DNA of 7,664 nucleotides from Acidobacteriota bacterium (GCA_027295745.1 JAPUKI010000397.1:1-7664); one strand, 5' to 3'; shown: positions 1-6,848, counted from the first letter of the stretch. Program-made: numbers and translations. The notes: generated by a model not told the origin, from the sequence alone.

Positions 1-5
1 TGAAC

Positions 6-289
6 CCTCAGTGCCTCGTTCCATAAATACGGTAACGTTTGCTGATGGGTCTTGTGAGGCGAGGTCAAGGCGCGAGGAGGAGGCGATGTCAGGGACATCG
101 GCGACGACGAGGAACACAGAGATCGCCCGCAATCCCCATCAGCCCAAAGGGTGGCGGCGGGACGGCATCGATTTCTTTGTCGCTCCTCCTCCGCGATGCA
201 CACAGACATCACATCGTCGTCGTTTCGCGAACTCGAGGCCGTCGCGCTCGCCACAAACGTTATCGTATTTATGAAGCGAGGCACTAAGG
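6..289. repeat. Element 1: approx. 284-bp palindromic, MITE-like repeat with 36-bp terminal inverted repeats
   Basis: The two ends, 7-42 and 253-288, are inverted copies of each other with 31 of 36 positions matching, and all five differences are transitions. Key words are gtgcctcg...taaatacg at the left and cgtatttatg...gaggcac at the right. The interior is also partly self-complementary: purine-rich cgcgaggagg near 71-85 faces pyrimidine-rich cgctcctcct near 181-195, cgacgacga (102-110) faces tcgtcgtcg (about 214-222), and a small perfect hairpin with 7-bp arms lies at 84-100. No protein-coding signal is convincing; short frames here have no ribosome binding site and simply read the palindrome. 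No clear target-site duplication is visible. This accounts for nearly the whole gene-free stretch at the left edge. It could be a MITE, a REP-like element or a structured 3'-end element; a non-coding repeat is the safest call. Confidence 0.75.
253..288 (+). repeat. Terminal repeat copy of element 1, overlapping the PBP stop codon
   Basis: This 36-bp sequence recurs at 3383-3418 in the same orientation (29/36 identical) and, inverted, at 7-42 (31/36). Its last eight bases, gcactaag, are identical in the two same-orientation copies. The minus-strand PBP ends with TAG read from 286 to 284, inside this block. In the other copy, greA ends with TAG at the equivalent position. Confidence 0.75.
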
Positions 290-2548
290 CCCTAGCGGCG
301 GTGGAATATCTTCCACACTCCAGGGTGGTGGCGCTAAGTCTTCCCCATCTTTTCCGACTTCTTGTCGTTGAGCTATCGTGAGCTCAAAGGGTGTATCGTG
401 AACTTCAAAGTCTTTGATCGGTATCGACTCGGAGATTTCTTCCATAAAGCTGATCCAGATGGGTAGAGCTAACGTTGCACCATAGACTCTTTCTCCGAGG
501 GACTTCTTTTCATCAAAACCGGCCCACACACCTGCCGTGAGCTGCGGCGAGAAGCCGACAAACCAGCTGTCGGTCGAATCGTTTGTGGTTCCCGTCTTCC
601 CTCCTAGCGGTCGCTCCAGTATTCGGGCTCTGCGAGCTGTCCCGTATTCTACGACACTCTGCAGCAAATAGATCATTGTCCCAGCCGTTTCAGGAGAAAT
701 GACCTGTTCAAATCTGTTTTGATGCTCCATGAGGGTTGTGCCATGATAATCTTGCACATCTTTGATGAAATGGGGTTGCGCCCGTACTCCATTGTTGGGA
801 AATACCGTAAAGGCTGACGTGATCTCCTGCAGGGTCAGTTCTCCTGCACCCAGCGCAACCGGGAGATAAGGAGGGAGCTCATGCTGAATGCCAAATCGGT
901 AGGCAACCTCAATCACTTTGTCGATTCCAAGCTCGTTGGCTAAACGAATCGTGGGAACATTACGCGAGAGGGCAAAAGCATCGCGGATGGAGATCAGCCC
1001 CCTAAAATCCTGGTCGGAATTCTCAGGTGCGTAAATGCGTCCCAGCCCATCACGAAAGCTCACGGGAGCATCCAGGACCGGCTCGAAAGGGGAGTAACCC
1101 GCTTCTATCAGGGACACGTAGGTAAATGGCTTGAAAAGGGATCCTGGTTGACGCAAAGCCTGGGTCGCCCGATTAAATTTGCTGTACTGGAAATCAAATC
1201 CTCCCACCATTGTCTTGATGGCACCGGTCTTGTTATCGATGGCGATCATTGCTCCCTGCAGTTCAGGAATCCGATCCAAGGTGGCGTGGATGATTTTCTC
1301 TGTTTGCTGAATCCTATCAATGGAGAAGATAGCAAGATCTCCTGGCTTAAGAACCTGATCAACCCGCTCTCGACCAGTCCAGGCCAGGTCTTTGGGTTCA
1401 ATCCGGGCGAAATAACTGCCCAACTTGACTCGGGCTTGCTCGGCACTGGATTCCACCACCAGTCCATGAATCATCTGACCTTCGTAAAAGATTTGCCGCC
1501 ACTCGGGATGAAAATAGGTGTCCAGATCTTGACCCTTTTCCAGGATATTTGTGATGGAGCCAGGCCCCTTATTGGTTTCCTTGTCGAACTGCTTCAGTCC
1601 TTCCCGCAATGCCCTGCGGGCTGCCAACTGCATTTCGTAATCGAGGGTGGTATGGATTCTCAGCCCTCCTTCCCAAATTTGCTTGGTCGAGTAGTTCCTC
1701 TCCAGGTACTGTCTAACCCACTCGATAAAAAAGGGAGCCGGGCTCTGTTCGTAGTTTTTCCCACGAACTAACAGGGGCTCATCGAGAGCCTCCTGTAGAG
1801 TGACCGCATCAATAAAATCTTTCGTGTGCATTTGTCCCAGGACCACATTACGACGCCTCAAAGCCTCCTCCGGATAGTTGATTGGAGAGTTACGTCCGGG
1901 AACCTGGATGATTCCAGCCAAAAGAGCGCTTTCCGCCACGGTGCACTCAGTAAAAGACTTGTTAAAGTAAAAGTCAGCTGCAGAGGCCACACCATAGGTA
2001 CCGTGACCCATGTAAATCTGATTGGCGTAGAAGGTGAAGATCTGCTCTTTGGAGTAGTTCTTCTCAATCTCCAGAGCAAAAAGCATGTCCTTGATTTTGC
2101 GCTCAATAGTTTTCTCTGATCCGGTAAAAAGAAGTTTACTCAACTGCATTGTTAGGGTTGAGGCGCCTTTCCTCTCGCCATACAGAATGTCACGAATGAC
2201 GGTGACGAAAAGCCGCTGAAAGTCGATCCCGGAATGCTGGAAAAAATCAGCATCCTCGGCAGCTAGAATCGCGTTCTTCAGACTTTCTGGAACTTGCTCA
2301 AAGGTGATCAAAATCCTTTTTTCAAGGGCGAACTGGCCGATAACTCGACCGTCCTCCGAGAAAACATAGGACACGATATTGGGACGCACTTGCTCAAGCT
2401 GTTCAACCTGAGGAAGGTCTATGGCGTAACTGAAAAGTAAACCTGCTACCAATCCCAGGATCGCGACAGCAAGAACGAGCAGCGCATAGGATCCCCAAAA
2501 GAGGTGAAGTTGCTTCTGTTCCAGGTATTGGCGAAGAGTTTTCGTCAT
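284..2548 (-). CDS. PBP1A-family class A penicillin-binding protein (peptidoglycan glycosyltransferase/transpeptidase)
   Basis: Bifunctional cell-wall synthase of the MrcA/PonA type. It polymerises lipid II into glycan strands and cross-links stem peptides on the periplasmic face of the inner membrane. From the ATG at 2548 it is 754 residues, normal for the family. A short cytoplasmic tail is followed by one membrane anchor (about 20-42). The GT51 glycosyltransferase domain has the catalytic-Glu motif EDADFFQHSG (98-107) and the KGASTLTMQLSK motif (127-138). A linker with an OB-like stretch (about 360-420) precedes the transpeptidase, which has SLFK (Ser470, Lys473), SRN (528-530) and KTGT (651-654). 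All catalytic residues are present. The tail is Pro-rich and ends PPPLGP. An in-frame TTG at 2587 would add 13 residues; neither start has a good ribosome binding site, and I prefer the ATG because the extra residues add no domain. The stop lies inside a repeat end. The gene is divergent from the secreted-protein gene at 2911 and appears monocistronic. Confidence 0.96.
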   Translation of the reverse strand: MTKTLRQYLEQKQLHLFWGSYALLVLAVAILGLVAGLLFSYAIDLPQVEQLEQVRPNIVSYVFSEDGRVIGQFALEKRILITFEQVPESLKNAILAAEDADFFQHSGIDFQRLFVTVIRDILYGERKGASTLTMQLSKLLFTGSEKTIERKIKDMLFALEIEKNYSKEQIFTFYANQIYMGHGTYGVASAADFYFNKSFTECTVAESALLAGIIQVPGRNSPINYPEEALRRRNVVLGQMHTKDFIDAVTLQEALDEPLLVRGKNYEQSPAPFFIEWVRQYLERNYSTKQIWEGGLRIHTTLDYEMQLAARRALREGLKQFDKETNKGPGSITNILEKGQDLDTYFHPEWRQIFYEGQMIHGLVVESSAEQARVKLGSYFARIEPKDLAWTGRERVDQVLKPGDLAIFSIDRIQQTEKIIHATLDRIPELQGAMIAIDNKTGAIKTMVGGFDFQYSKFNRATQALRQPGSLFKPFTYVSLIEAGYSPFEPVLDAPVSFRDGLGRIYAPENSDQDFRGLISIRDAFALSRNVPTIRLANELGIDKVIEVAYRFGIQHELPPYLPVALGAGELTLQEITSAFTVFPNNGVRAQPHFIKDVQDYHGTTLMEHQNRFEQVISPETAGTMIYLLQSVVEYGTARRARILERPLGGKTGTTNDSTDSWFVGFSPQLTAGVWAGFDEKKSLGERVYGATLALPIWISFMEEISESIPIKDFEVHDTPFELTIAQRQEVGKDGEDLAPPPWSVEDIPPPLGP

Positions 2549-2632
2549 TTCAGTTAGTATGTATTTTACACCAAGAGCATGAATCAAGCTGCAAATTCAC
2601 CAGGAGTTTCCCCATTTTCTCCACGAATCTCC

Positions 2633-2859
2633 AGCCCGTGTTATGCATAGGTTCTCGTCATGAAGCGCCGAAAACGCCGGAAAACAGAGCCGTGGGCTTT
2701 AGCCCAAGGGCCCGCAGGCTAAAGCCTGCGGCTCCGACTGGCGCGTGACCCGCAAGCGGGCCGCTCAACGCTGGCGGTGCAGCACACCGGATGATTTCTT
2801 CACTGCGCTCAGATGAAGGCGGCGGCGCTGCAGTAGAGAATTTATGCATAATACGGGCT
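2633..2859. repeat. Element 2: 227-bp MITE-like repeat with 24-bp terminal inverted repeats
   Basis: The ends 2633-2656 and 2836-2859 are inverted copies with 21 of 24 matches; the outer sequence is agcccgtRttatgcata. The three differences would all be G-U pairs in a plus-strand RNA. The inside is rich in small hairpins: gggctttagccc (2694-2705), ccgcaggc-taaa-gcctgcgg (2712-2731) enclosed by gagccg/cggctc (2687-2692 and 2729-2734), and cccgc-aa-gcggg (2749-2760). No transposase is encoded and the frames inside have no coding character. No target-site duplication is evident. It fills most of the gene-free stretch 2549-2910 between the two divergent genes; the remaining flanks (2549-2632, 2860-2910) show no gene and no convincing promoter. 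It differs in sequence from element 1. Confidence 0.72.
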
Positions 2860-2910
2860 AAATGGAGGTCATCTCTCTTTTTTTCAGATCAGTAGCGTAT
2901 CATTGGTTCC

Positions 2911-3417
2911 ATGAGAAAGTGTCTGTGTCTGTTGGTGGTGCTGTGTGGCCTCAGCGGGGTTTCTCTGTGGGCACAGAATTGGCAGTTTGTAGGGGATCTC
3001 ACCAGTGATGCCTCGGGGGGGGAAACCCTGTTGAACGTTAATTGGGTGGTCCCCGGAAAGGTGGCCCGCATGATCCTGATTGAGTCGCTAGACGGCATTC
3101 GAGCGGAACTCAGGGTGGTTGAGAACATCTATGGAAGCCGCCTCATCCTCAAGGAACGGCTGCTGAATGACTTTCGGGCTGGGTCGAGACTGTATCAGCA
3201 GAGCTCACAGCCTCAGCGCGCAGTGGCGCGGGTGCCCAGGAAGGCCAAGCTCTTCGTTCTCCGCGCCTTTCGGAAGTTCGGGGACAGGCCCCGAATTCGG
3301 GGAGCATTCTTGGGCCTGTCCCCGAACTTCCGAAGGGCTTGTGCGGCCTCGATCTTGACCTCCCTGAACACCCGCGTTCCCAACAAACATTACCGTCTTT
3401 ATGAAAGGGAGCACTAA
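2911..3417 (+). CDS. Small predicted secreted protein, function unknown, with a repeat-derived C-terminal tail
   Basis: I do not recognise the family. The 168-residue frame starts with a textbook signal peptide: basic MRKC, a hydrophobic core (about 5-19) and a plausible signal peptidase I site after SLWA (residue 21). There is no lipobox, because the cysteines lie inside the core. Residues 22 to about 96 look like a small soluble, probably beta-rich domain (NWQFVGDLTSD, LLNVNWVVPGK, RAELRVVENIYGSRLIL). From about residue 106 onward the codons fall in the inverted repeat 3228-3375 and the terminal repeat 3383-3418, giving a basic, low-credibility tail that ends HYRLYEREH. The mature protein may originally have ended earlier, and this could be a gene truncated by repeat insertion. 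No good Shine-Dalgarno sequence is seen: a GGAGG at 2864-2868 is over 40 nt upstream. It converges on greA and overlaps its stop. Confidence 0.55.
   Translation: MRKCLCLLVVLCGLSGVSLWAQNWQFVGDLTSDASGGETLLNVNWVVPGKVARMILIESLDGIRAELRVVENIYGSRLILKERLLNDFRAGSRLYQQSSQPQRAVARVPRKAKLFVLRAFRKFGDRPRIRGAFLGLSPNFRRACAASILTSLNTRVPNKHYRLYEREH
3228..3375. repeat. Element 3 hairpin: long REP-like inverted repeat between convergent genes
   Basis: The arms 3269-3291 and 3312-3334 are perfect 23-bp inverted copies (word cggggacaggccc) around a 20-nt loop. Outer arms 3228-3249 and 3354-3375 match at 18 of 22 positions, and in a minus-strand transcript (downstream of greA) the four mismatches all become G-U pairs. 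The 19 positions between inner and outer arms match poorly and would form an internal loop. A second perfect palindrome, ccccgaattcgggg (3289-3302), allows an alternative fold. There is no T-run after the hairpin on either strand, so it is not a canonical intrinsic terminator, although it could still stabilise mRNA 3' ends or impede transcription. Confidence 0.75.
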
Positions 3418-3418
3418 G
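3383..3418 (+). repeat. Third copy of the element-1 terminal repeat, at the greA stop codon
   Basis: It matches 253-288 at 29 of 36 positions in the same orientation. Together with the word aggtcaag on the minus strand (3361-3354) at nearly the same distance from the end as in element 1 (62-69 on the plus strand), it marks elements 1 and 3 as one family. No matching inverted end is seen on the left side of element 3, so that end is lost or diverged. The bases ctaa at 3414-3417 hold the greA TAG on the minus strand and the TAA of the 2911 frame on the plus strand. Confidence 0.7.
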
Positions 3419-3893
3419 TGTCGTGGATGGTGGTCAGCTTGAGGATCTGGTAGTTTTTCTCTCCACCTGGGGTCTGAATTTGCACCTCATCCTTCTCTTT
3501 GTGTCCCATGAGACTTCGTCCAATGGGAGAGGTGGTTGAGATCAATCCTTCCTTCACATTGGATTCTTCAGTACTGACTAGTCGGTAGCTCACCTTTTTA
3601 CCGGTGTCCAGATCCAAGAGCACCACCTTGGAACCATACGATATCTTATCGGTGGGGACCTTGTTGAGGTTAATCAAAGATAGTTTGGCCAGCCGCTCCC
3701 GCAGCGGACCCAGCTGAGCTTGAAGAAAAGATTGTCTCTCCTTGGCAGTCTGATATTCTGCATTCTCACTCAGGTCTCCCATAGCCGCGGCTTTTTTCAA
3801 GGCCTTGGGGAGCTCATCTCGCACTTCTCGATCCAGCTTCCGTATCTCGTCCTCCAGGTTTTTCTTTGCTTCCGTTAAAAGCTCACTCTTCAA
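3414..3893 (-). CDS. greA: Transcription elongation factor GreA
   Basis: GreA binds the RNA polymerase secondary channel and stimulates cleavage of the transcript 3' end in backtracked complexes, rescuing stalled polymerase. The 159-residue product matches the usual length of about 158. The N-terminal coiled coil (about 1-75) carries the tip motif GDLSENAEY (39-47) with the two functional acidic residues Asp40 and Glu43. The C-terminal FKBP-like domain (about 80-159) has the signature SPIGRSLMGHKEKDEV followed by TPGGE. The start is TTG at 3893: it forms a TTGA overlap with the nuoN stop and is preceded by GGGAGG (3909-3904). The first residues then align with the family start (MKSELLTEA). 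The frame stays open upstream into nuoN, but that part is out-of-frame nuoN sequence and not a fusion. Last visible gene of the nuo operon; its TAG stop lies in a repeat copy. Confidence 0.95.
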   Translation of the reverse strand: MKSELLTEAKKNLEDEIRKLDREVRDELPKALKKAAAMGDLSENAEYQTAKERQSFLQAQLGPLRERLAKLSLINLNKVPTDKISYGSKVVLLDLDTGKKVSYRLVSTEESNVKEGLISTTSPIGRSLMGHKEKDEVQIQTPGGEKNYQILKLTTIHDT

Positions 3894-5320
3894 AAGCTCA
3901 CCGCCTCCCTTGCCAGGCTTAAAAAGGCTCCTGGCAACACCCCCAGGTACAAAGTGCCCAACACCAAAATCGCAATAAGGACACGCATCGGCGTGGGGAT
4001 CGTGATTGGAATCTCTTCTTTCTTCAACTCGCCCATATACATATATACGATGACCCTGAGGTAATAGTAAATACCAATCGCTGAGGCGAGGACGGTCATG
4101 ACAACCAGCCAGTACATCTGACTCTCCACCGCAGCGGCCAGAAGGAACAGCTTCCCCATAAATCCGGCTGTGACAGGTATTCCCGCCAGGGAAATCAAGA
4201 AAACTGAAAGCGTGATGCCTAAGAAGGGATTTCGATAGCCAAGGCCGCTGTAGTCTTCGATACTGAGATCTTGTTCCTTTTGACGCCCCACTATCTGTAC
4301 CACGGTGAATGCTCCTAGGGTCATCAGCGCATACGCCAGTAGATAAAACAGGATGCTTTGAGTGCCCAGAGGACTGTGGGCTGTGAGTCCCACTAGCAGG
4401 TACCCGGCATGAGCAATGGAAGAGTAAGCCAACATTCGCTTGAGGTTCCCCTGTGTCAAGGCAGCAATGTTTCCGATTGCCATGGTCAGAACGGCTGAAA
4501 CCCATAAGACGGCTTGCCAGTGTTGGCTGAGGTCAGGCAAGACCTGATAGAGAATTCGGACGAGGGCGAGGAAGGAGGCCGCTTTAGCTCCCACGGCCAG
4601 GTGGGCCGTGATGGGAATGGGAGCACCTTCATACACATCCGGGGTCCAGATGTGGAAGGGAGCCAGGGCGATCTTAAAACCGAAGCCCACCACCATGAGA
4701 CCTAATCCCAGCAGGAGCATGAGCGGGTACTTTTGTGAGGCTGGAATCACTTCCGCGATCTGCAGATACTTGGTCGATCCGGTCGCGCCGTAAACGAAAG
4801 CTATCCCATACAGGAGAAAGGCGGTGGAGAACGCACCCAGTAGGAAATACTTCCAGGCTGCTTCGCTGGATTTCCTCTCCCCTACTTTGAAACCCGTCAG
4901 CACATAAGTGGAGATGGAGAGAAGCTCCAAGCCCAGAAAAGTCATGACCAAATCAGCACTTGTGGCCATCAAGAACATGCCTACGGTGGCGAAAAGCAGA
5001 AGAGCAAAGAACTCACCGTGAAACAGTTTTTCCTGTTCCAGATAATTCATCGAGATGAAAATGATCACTGAACTCACGAACAGGAAGAACATCTTGCAGA
5101 ATTGTCCGAAAGAATCCTGAAAGATCATGTCAAAGAGAGCCAGGTCCCTTTGGCCCCATTCCATGACAACACAGATGAAGGCCAGGGCCATACCTACCTG
5201 GGCAAGGTATCCGAGCCGATTTTGACGTGCCTTGGGGATGAAAGGAGTCAGGAGCATGATCAAGATGCCCATGAGAGAGAGGCTGATTTCGGGCAAGAGA
5301 GCCGTGTAGTTAATCCCCAC
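3890..5320 (-). CDS. nuoN: NADH-quinone oxidoreductase subunit N (complex I, antiporter-like)
   Basis: Membrane-arm subunit of respiratory complex I that couples quinone reduction to proton pumping. The product is 476 residues, close to the usual 425-490, and consists almost entirely of hydrophobic helices (about 13-14). The proton-translocating transporter core covers about 120-420. Conserved charged residues of the channel are present: Glu132 in GLELLS, Lys216 in VGFGFK, Lys246 in VGAK and Lys390 in GFMGK. The family signature PFHIWTPDVYEGAP occupies 221-234. The start is GTG at 5320 with GGTGGAG (5331-5325) four bases upstream; it overlaps the end of nuoM by 11 nt, suggesting coupled translation. 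The stop TGA overlaps the greA start. The LMN order is standard. The protein is complete with no missing motif. Confidence 0.97.
   Translation of the reverse strand: MGINYTALLPEISLSLMGILIMLLTPFIPKARQNRLGYLAQVGMALAFICVVMEWGQRDLALFDMIFQDSFGQFCKMFFLFVSSVIIFISMNYLEQEKLFHGEFFALLLFATVGMFLMATSADLVMTFLGLELLSISTYVLTGFKVGERKSSEAAWKYFLLGAFSTAFLLYGIAFVYGATGSTKYLQIAEVIPASQKYPLMLLLGLGLMVVGFGFKIALAPFHIWTPDVYEGAPIPITAHLAVGAKAASFLALVRILYQVLPDLSQHWQAVLWVSAVLTMAIGNIAALTQGNLKRMLAYSSIAHAGYLLVGLTAHSPLGTQSILFYLLAYALMTLGAFTVVQIVGRQKEQDLSIEDYSGLGYRNPFLGITLSVFLISLAGIPVTAGFMGKLFLLAAAVESQMYWLVVMTVLASAIGIYYYLRVIVYMYMGELKKEEIPITIPTPMRVLIAILVLGTLYLGVLPGAFLSLAREAVSF
3904..3909 (-). promoter_or_regulatory. Ribosome binding site for greA, inside the end of nuoN
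   Basis: The minus strand reads GGGAGG ten bases before the TTG at 3893-3891. It decides the greA start, because the upstream open frame has no other start of similar quality and the overlap TTGA with the nuoN stop is typical of coupled genes. Confidence 0.6.
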
Positions 5321-6848
5321 GGTACTCCACCCGGAAAGTTTGAGGGGCGCGGACTTCTTCTATTCGATCCACCACTTTTTGAACCGAGGTTTCCATCCTG
5401 CCAAGGAAAGTACTGGGATAAGACCCCATCCACAGCATCAAAATGACTATTGGCACCAAGATTACGGTTTCCCGTACGTTGAGATCCGCCAAAGTGCGGT
5501 TGCTATCGCTTGCTAAAGTTCCCATGAAAACTCGTTGATACATCCACAACATATAGACCGCTGAGAACACAAGGCCCGCGGCAGCAAAGGCGGCCCGCCC
5601 GGCATTTTCCAAAAAAGTCCCTTGTAAGATCAGAAACTCCCCGACGAATCCGTTCAGACCCGGAAGTCCGATGCTGCTGAGAGTCATGACCATAAAAAAT
5701 GCGGCACAGCGGGGCATGACATGAGCCAACCCGCCGAAATCCCGGATCAAATGAGTATGGCGGCGATCGTACAGCATCCCCACCAGTAGAAAGAGAGCGC
5801 CTGTAGAGAGCCCATGATTCAGCATTTGATAAGTAGCACCCTCAATCGACTGAAGATTGAAAGCGAAAATGCCTAGAACAACAAAGCCCATGTGGCTAAC
5901 CGAGGAGTAGGCGATGAGTTTTTTAACATCTGGTTGCACCATGGCCACCAAGGCACCGTAGAGGATCCCAATGATGGCTAAAAGGGATATGAGCGGGGCC
6001 AAAGTGAAGGACGCTTGTGGAAACAGCGGCAGGCAGAAACGGAGCAGACCATAGGTGCCCATCTTGAGCAGCACCCCGGCAAGAATCACGGAGACCGCCG
6101 TGGGTGCTTCAACGTGTGCATCTGGCAGCCAGGTATGGAAAGGGAAAAGGGGCACCTTGATGGCGAATGCTAAGAAGAAGGCCAGGAAGAGAAGCAGTTC
6201 CACCATAGGTGACAGTACAATTTCACCCAGGGAAAGCTTCTGGGTGATCTCGATCAGGTCAAAGTTTTGGGCTTCATTGAAGAAGTAAAGCGTGAGAATG
6301 GCGGCCAACATGAGGGAGGAACCAACCATGGTGTAAATGAAAAATTTGACTGCTGCGTAGATGCGGCGCGGTCCCCCCCAGACGCCAATCAAAAAGTACA
6401 TGGGAATGAGCATGACTTCCCAGAAAACGTAAAAGAGGATCAGATCGAGCGACACAAAAACCCCAATCATGCCCACTTCCAGCAGGAGCATGAAGCACAG
6501 GTAGGATTTAACCTTCTCTTCAATGCTCCAGCTTGCCAGTATGGCCAGAGGCATCAGGAAGGTGGTCAGGATCACCAGGAAGAGACTGATGCCGTCTATG
6601 CCCACGTGGTACTGAACGTGGAGAATTCCCGCATCAAACCAATGCGCACTTTGGACAAACTGCATGGTGTTGATCCCGGAATCAAAGTGGGTCACCAGAA
6701 GTAAGGAGCAGAAAAAGGTGATTGTCGTGAAAAACAAAGCGATGCCTCTGAGGAGGAGGATCTTCCTGACGGGAACAAAGACAAGGAGCAAAGCCCCACT
6801 GCCGGCGATCAATAATAAAGTGGTTAACAGTGACTCAGTGCCAAGCAT
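5310..6848 (-). CDS. nuoM: NADH-quinone oxidoreductase subunit M (complex I, antiporter-like)
   Basis: Proton-pumping membrane subunit of complex I, between NuoL and NuoN in the membrane arm. The length of 512 residues is typical, with about 14 membrane helices. Key residues are in place: Glu144 in FWEVMLIPMY, Lys231 in FAIKVPLFPFHTW, Lys262 in LLKMGTYG and Glu404 in GFVGEF. The signature LPDAHVEAPT is at 241-250, and QPDVKKLIAYSSVSHMGF (305-322) is also characteristic. The soluble C-terminal tail is short (about 480-512). The start is ATG at 6848, only three bases after the nuoL stop (6852-6854). No strong Shine-Dalgarno sequence is visible there, so translation is probably coupled to nuoL. 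The 3' end overlaps nuoN by 11 nt. Confidence 0.97.
   Translation of the reverse strand: MLGTESLLTTLLLIAGSGALLLVFVPVRKILLLRGIALFFTTITFFCSLLLVTHFDSGINTMQFVQSAHWFDAGILHVQYHVGIDGISLFLVILTTFLMPLAILASWSIEEKVKSYLCFMLLLEVGMIGVFVSLDLILFYVFWEVMLIPMYFLIGVWGGPRRIYAAVKFFIYTMVGSSLMLAAILTLYFFNEAQNFDLIEITQKLSLGEIVLSPMVELLLFLAFFLAFAIKVPLFPFHTWLPDAHVEAPTAVSVILAGVLLKMGTYGLLRFCLPLFPQASFTLAPLISLLAIIGILYGALVAMVQPDVKKLIAYSSVSHMGFVVLGIFAFNLQSIEGATYQMLNHGLSTGALFLLVGMLYDRRHTHLIRDFGGLAHVMPRCAAFFMVMTLSSIGLPGLNGFVGEFLILQGTFLENAGRAAFAAAGLVFSAVYMLWMYQRVFMGTLASDSNRTLADLNVRETVILVPIVILMLWMGSYPSTFLGRMETSVQKVVDRIEEVRAPQTFRVEYRGD
5325..5331 (-). promoter_or_regulatory. Ribosome binding site for nuoN, inside the end of nuoM
   Basis: The minus strand reads GGTGGAG, with only four bases to the GTG at 5320-5318. 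The spacing is short, but the position fits a coupled start within the last codons of nuoM. Confidence 0.4.

Noticed and set aside
11..381. Three short plus-strand frames at the left edge
   Set aside because: They read through the palindromic element and into the antisense of the PBP; they are Arg-rich with no ribosome binding site or domain.
1148..1771. 207-residue plus-strand frame
   Set aside because: It is antisense to the transpeptidase half of a clearly real PBP, with no independent evidence of coding.
2658..2849. 63-residue minus-strand frame
   Set aside because: It lies wholly within the hairpin-rich element 2 and is Ala/Pro/Gly-rich, as expected from GC-rich repeat DNA.
2860..2910. 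Promoter for the 2911 gene (TATCAT near 2898)
   Set aside because: There is no acceptable -35 box at the right distance; the match is no better than chance.
3269..3334. Intrinsic (rho-independent) terminator
   Set aside because: The stem is strong, but no run of T follows on either strand, so it is reported as a repeat hairpin.
6..3418. CRISPR array or transposon carrying the repeats as its two ends
   Set aside because: There are only three copies, not regularly spaced, and the DNA between the outer copies encodes ordinary genes with no transposase or cas gene.
3894..4505. Long minus-strand open frame continuous with greA, looking like an N-terminal extension or fusion
   Set aside because: The extension is nuoN read in another frame; its composition (Cys/His/Arg/Ser-rich, no domain) is typical of a shadow, and greA has a normal length from the TTG at 3893.
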